From contig CAZFBR010000048.1 of assembly GCA_964517215.1 (NCBI GenBank), positions 12,896 to 18,155 on the forward strand: a DNA stretch of 5,260 nt, read 5' to 3'. Below the pieces are notes generated by a model. That model saw only the letters and a program-made list of their open reading frames with translations, had not been told where the DNA came from and made no database searches. How positions within the stretch are numbered: the stretch's first letter is position 1; every line of letters starts with the position of its first letter. The position numbers and the translations under genes were made by a program. Positions 1 to 4,178 of the stretch are shown here, in pieces. The stretch comes from CAZFBR01 sp035353495 [NCBI: uncultured bacterium]. GTDB lineage: Bacteria; DAOPZR01.

Positions 1-1430
1 GCCCGAAGGTGAGCACCACGACAGGGACGCCGGCGACGCTGACCCCGCGGTTTGTGTGGAACGCAGTGAACGGCGCCACGAGCTACCGGATGACCGTGAA
101 AACCCGCCCGGACACGGACGGGAGTGCGCTGATTTGCGATACGACGGTGACGGGGACGAGCGCAACACCGACGAACTACACGACAGCGCTGGCACACGGA
201 GCGACGTACTACTGGTACGTGAAGGCCAGCAACAGCAGCTGGAGCGCGGGCGACACGTTTACCCCGGCGCTGCTGTCGCCGCGCACGCTGTCACCGCAGA
301 AGGACACACCGACCAGTCTGACGCCGACGTACAAGTGGCAGGCGACCCATGCGTCGATGGTTACCTTCACGGTGGCGGTGAAAACGGCGCCGACCGCCAG
401 CGGCACGCTGATGCTGTATTTGGCCGGCCAGACCGATACGTCGATCACGCCGAGTGGAGCGCAGTACACCATTGCGCTGAGCCCGTCAACGACGTATTAC
501 TGGCAGGTCAAATCGATCGATACCGGCACGTGGTCGGCGTATGAGACGTTTACCACCTCAGCCGGCGGAGGTGCGGGTGCATCGGCATTGGGCGCGGCAC
601 CGACGCAGTTCACCATCTGCGATCCTTTTGCGGATACAGCCAGTTTGCGGACGCCGGACGGCACGGAATGGTCGGTAACCCTTGAGGATGCCGCGGCAGG
701 GACGGTGCTGACGGCAAGCGTTCCGGACGGCGCCGAAGGATCGTTCGTGGCATCAGCCGATACCAGTGAAATCGGTGACTATGCGGCGGGATCGTCAACG
801 ATTGTCGAACTGGAGCTGACCAGCGCGACCGGTGAGGACCTGAGCAAAGACCAGTCGATCGTGCGCACACTGTCGATCAACTGGTCAAAACTCAACGAAT
901 TCAATCCGGCCGATGTGGCGATCTTCTGGTACGATCCGGCCCAGAATGCATGGCGGGAAGTGTTCAGCGTGCCGGGTTTGGTGGTGCCATGGCCGGACGG
1001 CAGCATGGAATACCGACGAGACCCCGTGGCGCAGACAATTTCGGTGCGGGTGTCACATTTCTCGATCTACGGGTTGTTCCCGAAGGCGCCGGGTTTGAAC
1101 ATCGGCAGCGTTGCCACGGTCGGCGACATCATCGTCTATCCGAACCCGTTCGTGCCGAACGACGGCAACAACGCCAATGGTCGGCCGTATGACGGCACAG
1201 ACGGCAGCGGCATCATCTTCCAGGTGCCGGCGAACGAGAACATTGAGGTCAAGATCTACAACCTGCGCGGTGAACTGGTGGATGAGGCGCAGATCAACAC
1301 GGCCACCGGCATGGCGTCGGGTTGGGACGCCAAGAACCGGGATGGCGAAGATGTGCGCAGCGGCGTCTATTTCGTCGTGTTCAATGGCAACAGCGGACGC
1401 AAAGTCGTCAAGCTGATGGTAATCCGGTAG
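1..1430 (+). CDS. Large secreted surface protein, C-terminal part (FN3-like repeats, FlgD-Ig/type IX-like C-terminal domain); 5' partial
   Basis: The frame is open to the left edge. The GTG at 9 is the first possible start but falls inside the first repeat (Pro-Lys precede it in frame), so the real start is almost certainly upstream. Counting from that GTG, residues 8-85 and 101-182 are two fibronectin-III-like repeats, each with an L-T-P-x-(F/Y)-x-W opening and a YYW-x-VK...WS...TFT end. A Gly/Ala-rich linker follows (about 184-197). Residues 200-357 form a beta-rich domain with an IFWYDPAQNAW segment and ending VSHFSIYGLF, as often seen just before C-terminal domains of large surface proteins in candidate phyla. 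Residues 372-473 match the FlgD-Ig/gliding-type C-terminal domain: VYPNPF, VKIYNLRGELV, W(D)AKNRDGE, SGVYF and a final KLMVIR. Likely role: cell-surface adhesion or scaffold protein exported by a type IX-like route (inference). The gene is followed after 18 bases by a PorV/PorQ-family gene, so they are probably co-transcribed. Domain families are recognised by eye; ligand and exact role are unknown. Confidence 0.85.
   Translation, partial: PKVSTTTGTPATLTPRFVWNAVNGATSYRMTVKTRPDTDGSALICDTTVTGTSATPTNYTTALAHGATYYWYVKASNSSWSAGDTFTPALLSPRTLSPQKDTPTSLTPTYKWQATHASMVTFTVAVKTAPTASGTLMLYLAGQTDTSITPSGAQYTIALSPSTTYYWQVKSIDTGTWSAYETFTTSAGGGAGASALGAAPTQFTICDPFADTASLRTPDGTEWSVTLEDAAAGTVLTASVPDGAEGSFVASADTSEIGDYAAGSSTIVELELTSATGEDLSKDQSIVRTLSINWSKLNEFNPADVAIFWYDPAQNAWREVFSVPGLVVPWPDGSMEYRRDPVAQTISVRVSHFSIYGLFPKAPGLNIGSVATVGDIIVYPNPFVPNDGNNANGRPYDGTDGSGIIFQVPANENIEVKIYNLRGELVDEAQINTATGMASGWDAKNRDGEDVRSGVYFVVFNGNSGRKVVKLMVIR
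30..263 (+). repeat. Fibronectin-III-like protein repeat, copy 1
   Basis: This stretch encodes about 78 residues that align by eye with the copy at 306-554. Shared features are LTP-x-(F/Y)-x-W near the start, a T-V-K-T core strand, ATYYWYVK matching TTYYWQVK, and WSAGDTFT matching WSAYETFT. The DNA of the two copies has diverged, so this is an old protein-level duplication and not a recent tandem repeat. Further copies probably lie upstream of the window. Confidence 0.7.
306..554 (+). repeat. Fibronectin-III-like protein repeat, copy 2
   Basis: This is the second FN3-like unit, about 83 residues, of the same layout as copy 1. It carries the LTPTYKW opening, the VAVKTAP strand and the TTYYWQVK...WSAYETFTT ending. 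A Gly/Ala-rich linker follows and separates the repeats from the middle domain. Confidence 0.7.
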
Positions 1431-1436
1431 CGGGGC

Positions 1437-1442
1437 AGGAGG
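1437..1442 (+). promoter_or_regulatory. Ribosome binding site of the PorV/PorQ-family gene
   Basis: A perfect AGGAGG lies 6 bases before the ATG at 1449. It selects this ATG over the in-frame ATG at 1458 and suggests strong translation of the gene independent of the preceding one. Confidence 0.85.
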
Positions 1443-1448
1443 CGGATA

Positions 1449-2549
1449 ATGAAGACCATGGACGGTTTCATCCGAATCGGCGTAACAGCCGCGCTCGGGA
1501 TAATCATTGGCGGGTCAGCCGCATGGGCGGAAGCGGCGGGAACGGGCAGCGCGTCATTCCTGACCATCGCCCCCGGCGGCCGCGCCGCAGCGATGGGCGG
1601 TGCCTATACAGCCATGGCGGATGATGTCAACGCCATCGCCTATAACCCAGGCGGTCTGGCGCTGGTGCAGCAGAGTGAAGTAATGCTTATGCACAACGAG
1701 TATCTGGAAGACGTCAACCATGAGTATCTGGGTTTTGTCTATCCCGGATTTCACGGCGGCACGGTTGGCGCCGATTTGAGTTACGTCGATCTGGGCACCT
1801 TCCAACGCTATACCATTGGCAATCTTAACCAGCCGGTGGCAGGCGGGTCCTTTGACGGCAGCGATTTATCGCTGCGCGTCGGTTATGGCCGGCCGTATAA
1901 TGACGAAGTGACCTGGGGCGCGTCGCTGAAGTATATCCGCGAGCATCTGGATAACGTAAAAGCCGACGGCTGGGCGGTGGATCTGGGCGTGATGTATTGC
2001 CCGGCAGAATATGACAACCTGACCCTGGGCATGACCCTGTTGAACTTCGGCCCGCAGCTGAAGTATCAGCACGAGAAGGAAGAGCTGCCGCTGACCTGGC
2101 GGGCGGGCGGTGCGTACCGGGTGCAGGAATTCCCCATTAGCATTTCGGCTGACGTGCAAAAGTCCATTGACGACGGCTGGGGGGTGGCAGTGGGGAGCGA
2201 ATATGTGTTCAATGACGCGCTGGCATTCCGGCTGGGGTACAATTCGCTCTTTGATGCCGGCAGCGGCCTGACGTGCGGGCTGGGTTTCCGCTATGCCAAT
2301 TTCAAGGTTGATTATGCGTATCAGCCGGTTGATGATATGGGTGATATTCATCGCGTATCGCTCAATGTGCTGTTGGGAGAGACGCGGCGAACGGAAACGA
2401 TACGGCCGGTGCGCACGCATGGCGAGCGCACGGTGCCGACCCCGCAGCCGGAACCTTCGGCGGCGACGCCGGCGGGCGGTTTCTATGAATACACCGGCAG
2501 CCCGGCGCCATTGTATATGGCGCCGCCGCCAATTCAGACGTTGTACTGA
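1449..2549 (+). CDS. PorV/PorQ-family (UPF0164-type) outer-membrane beta-barrel protein
   Basis: The protein has 366 residues. It has a signal peptide: basic start, hydrophobic core at about residues 8-22, and an AWA cleavage site near residue 27. The mature N-terminus carries the family signature: GGRAAAMGGAYTAMADD followed by NAIAYNPGGLA at about residues 43-71 (family form G-x-R-x-x-x-MGGA...NP-x-GLA). The rest alternates amphipathic strands typical of FadL-like/PorV barrels, ending in HRVSLNVLLG near residue 310. In type IX secretion, PorV moves cargo with C-terminal sorting domains from the translocon to the attachment complex. The gene directly follows a protein with such a C-terminal domain, so a cargo/shuttle partnership is inferred. 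Odd: a Pro-rich tail of about 56 residues follows the last barrel-like strand. The start is set by AGGAGG 6 bases upstream. The gene ends 13 bases before a strong terminator. Family assignment is firm; in vivo role is inferred. Confidence 0.88.
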   Translation: MKTMDGFIRIGVTAALGIIIGGSAAWAEAAGTGSASFLTIAPGGRAAAMGGAYTAMADDVNAIAYNPGGLALVQQSEVMLMHNEYLEDVNHEYLGFVYPGFHGGTVGADLSYVDLGTFQRYTIGNLNQPVAGGSFDGSDLSLRVGYGRPYNDEVTWGASLKYIREHLDNVKADGWAVDLGVMYCPAEYDNLTLGMTLLNFGPQLKYQHEKEELPLTWRAGGAYRVQEFPISISADVQKSIDDGWGVAVGSEYVFNDALAFRLGYNSLFDAGSGLTCGLGFRYANFKVDYAYQPVDDMGDIHRVSLNVLLGETRRTETIRPVRTHGERTVPTPQPEPSAATPAGGFYEYTGSPAPLYMAPPPIQTLY

Positions 2550-2562
2550 ACCGCAGAAACGT

Positions 2563-2592
2563 GGCCCCGCCCGATATGGGCGGGGCCTTTTT
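2563..2592 (+). terminator. Rho-independent terminator after the PorV/PorQ-family gene
   Basis: GGCCCCGCCC (2563-2572), loop GATAT, and GGGCGGGGCC (2578-2587) form a perfect 10-bp GC-only stem, followed directly by TTTTT (2588-2592). It separates the surface-protein unit from the next operon. The 5-base T run is on the + strand only, so it acts in the rightward direction. Confidence 0.93.
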
Positions 2593-2646
2593 GCCGCCGT
2601 AATTGCCGATCACCACGGGAGATAACGCTGATTCCATCCGCTTTTC

Positions 2647-2675
2647 TTGCATTTTCGCCATGGGTGTGGTAATAT
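2647..2675 (+). promoter_or_regulatory. Probable sigma70-type promoter of the four-gene operon
   Basis: TTGCAT (2647-2652) and TAATAT (2670-2675) are 17 bases apart, the ideal spacing. TGG just before the -10 box (2667-2669) makes an extended -10 element. Both boxes match the consensus only partly (3/6 and 4/6). Support comes from position: an AT-rich island in GC-rich DNA, after a terminator and before the operon's ribosome binding site. The start of transcription would fall near 2682. Alternative -10 boxes TATGAT occur at 2675-2680 and 2683-2688, without a good -35 partner. Confidence 0.45.
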
Positions 2676-2688
2676 ATGATTATATGAT
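2673..2688 (+). repeat. Tandem 8-base repeat TATATGAT x2 in the promoter region
   Basis: Two perfect, directly adjacent copies of TATATGAT lie at 2673-2680 and 2681-2688, overlapping the proposed -10 box and start site. They could be duplicate -10-like boxes, a regulator site or an easily melted DNA region. The copy number could also vary by slippage. Function is unknown. Confidence 0.75.
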
Positions 2689-2697
2689 TGTATACGT

Positions 2698-2706
2698 AGG
2701 GGGTGG
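2698..2706 (+). promoter_or_regulatory. G-rich ribosome binding site deciding the ATG start at 2712
   Basis: AGGGGGTGG (2698-2706) ends 5 bases before the ATG at 2712. The in-frame GTG at 2703 lies inside this element, so it cannot be the normal start. This fixes the protein at 139 residues. Confidence 0.65.
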
Positions 2707-2711
2707 TTGTC

Positions 2712-3131
2712 ATGGCGAAGCGAATGAGTGAGCATCAGATGGAGGGGCGGGCGCCCCTGACACCAATCGCGGAATTGCGCATCAAGAACTTCAATATTCT
2801 CAAGCAATTGGTGCAGAAGGATGTGGAGATTACCTCCAGCTCGCATCAGGGCATGAAACGGTCGTATTACGTTGAAGATGTGCGCGAGATGACGATCAAT
2901 ATCGGCTCGGGTTTTGTGCCGGGAGTCCGGTTGTGCAATCGTCGCGAGGATCCCGATGCGCAGCCCATGCTGAAATATCCGACGGACGAAATCGAAGTTG
3001 AGGATGACGGCACTATGGTGCGGCTGACACTCTATTATTCGTACGAGCCGAATATCCGTAATTCGTTCCGCCATTTTTACAAGAAGAGCCGGGAAGACAT
3101 GTTCATCACCATTTCCTACAAGAAGAAATAG
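2712..3131 (+). CDS. Hypothetical soluble protein, first gene of a four-gene operon
   Basis: I do not recognise this 139-residue protein. It has no signal peptide, membrane segment or cysteine cluster (one Cys, about residue 75). Residues 1-14 look disordered and polar. Residues 16-36 (TPIAELRIKNFNILKQLVQK) are probably helical. The remainder alternates short strands (DVEITSSS, EMTINIG, EIEVEDDGTMVRLTLYYSY, MFITISY), suggesting a compact, mostly beta domain. The C-terminus is basic (RHFYKKSRED and a final YKKK). A small beta-barrel of PilZ or similar type is conceivable, but the PilZ arginine and D/N-x-S-x-x-G motifs are not seen. The start is chosen by the G-rich ribosome binding site. It has its own promoter candidate upstream and is followed after 2 bases by a membrane-protein gene, so its product may act at the inner membrane with those proteins (inference). 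Confidence 0.8.
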   Translation: MAKRMSEHQMEGRAPLTPIAELRIKNFNILKQLVQKDVEITSSSHQGMKRSYYVEDVREMTINIGSGFVPGVRLCNRREDPDAQPMLKYPTDEIEVEDDGTMVRLTLYYSYEPNIRNSFRHFYKKSREDMFITISYKKK

Positions 3132-3133
3132 CG

Positions 3134-3469
3134 ATGATGAAGTTCAGCGAAAAGAACGCCCGGATCGTCGCCTGGATCGTGTTCGGCCTGGCCTGCCTGC
3201 TGGTGCTGGTGTTTGTCGGGTGGATGCTGAAGGATGGCACCGGCGTGGCGGTGCAACGGTGTGAGAACTTTGCCGATACGGTGAAGCTGTTTGCGACCGG
3301 CGGCTGGAATTTCATTGCCGATGCGCTGACTGACGCGATTGACGCTTCGCTGGGCGGGTTTACCGGCACGAATTACAAGGCCATGAATATCGGGCATTGG
3401 GTGCTGACCGGGCTGATTGGCCTGGCGATAGTGGCCGGCATCTTTGTGCTGCTGTTTTTTCGCAATTGA
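3134..3469 (+). CDS. Hypothetical two-helix inner-membrane protein
   Basis: This 111-residue protein of unknown family has two clear membrane helices, at about residues 11-32 (VAWIVFGLACLLVLVFVGWM) and 87-109 (HWVLTGLIGLAIVAGIFVLL). The basic N-terminus (MMKFSEKNAR) suggests N-in topology. The 50-residue middle part, with NFADTVKLFATGGWNFIADAL and a Gly-rich stretch, would then lie outside the inner membrane. The start follows the previous stop by 2 bases with no strong ribosome binding site, only a weak AAGAAG inside the end of the upstream gene. This suggests translational coupling. Two ATGs (3134, 3137) are adjacent and either may be used. Its stop TGA overlaps a TTG that may start the next gene. 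Probably a partner of the neighbouring one-helix protein (inference from gene order). Confidence 0.78.
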   Translation: MMKFSEKNARIVAWIVFGLACLLVLVFVGWMLKDGTGVAVQRCENFADTVKLFATGGWNFIADALTDAIDASLGGFTGTNYKAMNIGHWVLTGLIGLAIVAGIFVLLFFRN

Positions 3470-3660
3470 TCGACACCCTGGCCGCGGGGGCAGTGCTGAT
3501 GGCGGGAACCGTGCTGCTGTTGTCCGCGGGCACCGTAGCCATCTGGCTGGCCTGCCGGAAGGACCGGCAGCGCTTCCAGGATATTGACTGGCGGGAAACC
3601 TGGCGCAAGGCCGTGGAAGAATTCAAGGCGGCGGGCAGGCGCAAGCCGCCGACGGAATGA
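3466..3660 (+). CDS. Hypothetical small one-helix membrane protein (64 aa; start uncertain)
   Basis: A short frame encodes an N-terminal membrane helix (about residues 5-29, ending GTVAIWLAC) followed by a charged, probably helical cytoplasmic tail (RKDRQRFQDIDWRETWRKAVEEFKAAGRRKPP). I chose the TTG at 3466 because it overlaps the upstream TGA by four bases (TTGA), and codons after it are GC-rich in third position like the neighbouring genes. An ATG at 3499 is preceded by GGGGG (3486-3490) with 8-base spacing. It would give 53 residues and still keep a shorter helix, and is a serious alternative. GTG at 3493 is a third option. The TTG at 3397 would overlap the upstream gene by 73 bases and is unlikely. 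The stop overlaps the next start as ATGA. Cys30 is not in a proper lipobox. Family and function are unknown. Confidence 0.65.
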   Translation: MIDTLAAGAVLMAGTVLLLSAGTVAIWLACRKDRQRFQDIDWRETWRKAVEEFKAAGRRKPPTE

Positions 3661-4139
3661 AGGGCATGCTCAAAGCGATTGACATCGACCTGCAGGAAAA
3701 ACTGCCGACGTTCGACGAGCTGCTGGGCGATTTGTCCACCCAGGAACTCAAGGATTTTTCCGTCATTTCGGAAGAGGTGAAGCTGGCCGCCGGCACCGTC
3801 GTGTTTTCCGAAGGCACCACCGGCGATTATCTCTACATCATCGCCGACGGACAGATCGGCATCTATCAGACCAACGCGCAGACCGGGCGGCAGGTCGAAA
3901 TTGCCCGGCTGGGCAAGGGCAACATCCTCGGCGACATGGCGTTTCTGGTCGAAAAATTCCATTCCGCAACCTGCAAGGCCATCGTCGACAGCGTCTGCTA
4001 CCGCATCTCGCGGCGGTCGTTCCAGGAAATGGAAAAGGAAAACCTGCGGCTCTGCTACAAGCTGATCCTGGCGATTACCAAGGTGCTGTCGTACCGGCTG
4101 AAGAAACGCAACCAGCAGCTCAGCGCAAAAATCGGTTAA
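3657..4139 (+). CDS. Stand-alone cyclic-nucleotide-binding-like (CRP/FNR sensor) domain protein
   Basis: This 160-residue protein is made of one cNMP-binding fold without a DNA-binding helix-turn-helix. Residues 17-45 are the N-terminal helices. Strands with G-T-V-V-F-S-E-G and GDYLYIIADGQIGIY (about 46-70) match the classic G-x-x-(I/V)-(F/I)-x-x-G...Y-x-I-x-x-G core. The phosphate-binding-cassette region is at about 88-106 (GNILGDMAFLVEKFHSATC). A C-terminal helix (119-155) is basic near its end. The cassette departs from the usual GE...R form: the Glu is Asp93 and the Arg position is His102, so binding of cAMP or cGMP is doubtful. The ATG overlaps the upstream stop (ATGA), so it is probably coupled to the membrane-protein genes and may sense or signal for them. 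An ATG at 3666 is a less likely start. It could bind another ligand or serve as a protein-interaction domain. Domain call is firm; function is open. Confidence 0.88.
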   Translation: MKGMLKAIDIDLQEKLPTFDELLGDLSTQELKDFSVISEEVKLAAGTVVFSEGTTGDYLYIIADGQIGIYQTNAQTGRQVEIARLGKGNILGDMAFLVEKFHSATCKAIVDSVCYRISRRSFQEMEKENLRLCYKLILAITKVLSYRLKKRNQQLSAKIG

Positions 4140-4178
4140 GTGGGGAAGAGGATCAGGGCGGACGGGTGGGGTGTGCGC
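4140..4178. other. Convergent intergenic gap without a hairpin terminator
   Basis: Only 39 bases separate the two facing stop codons. I see no stem followed by T residues on either strand. On the - strand transcript this stretch is C-rich and G-poor, which would suit Rho-dependent termination, but that is only a suggestion. Confidence 0.4.

Noticed and set aside
9-11. GTG at 9 as the true start of the surface protein
   Set aside because: The frame is open upstream to the window edge, the GTG lies within an FN3-like repeat, and there is no signal peptide after it although the protein must be exported.
1866-2420. 184-residue - strand open frame
   Set aside because: It is antisense to the PorV/PorQ-family barrel, is rich in Arg, His and Gln with no domain pattern, and lacks a ribosome binding site. 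It is a shadow of the real gene.
2362-2661. - strand open frame reading through the terminator hairpin
   Set aside because: It spans a strong terminator stem and the end of a real gene, with no ribosome binding site or motif. It is chance coding.
2712-3131. PilZ (c-di-GMP-binding) domain in the first operon protein
   Set aside because: The small mostly-beta layout and the cNMP neighbour made it tempting, but the required arginine motif and the D/N-x-S-x-x-G motif are not present.
3466-3660. Lipoprotein signal at the Cys after the membrane helix (AIWLACRKD)
   Set aside because: The residues before Cys are W-L-A. Position -3 should be Leu, Val or Ile, and the charged RKDR following fits a stop-transfer cytoplasmic flank better than a lipoprotein.
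3657-4139. Full CRP/FNR transcription regulator
   Set aside because: The protein ends at residue 160, after the long C-terminal helix. No helix-turn-helix follows in any frame, so it is a sensor domain alone.
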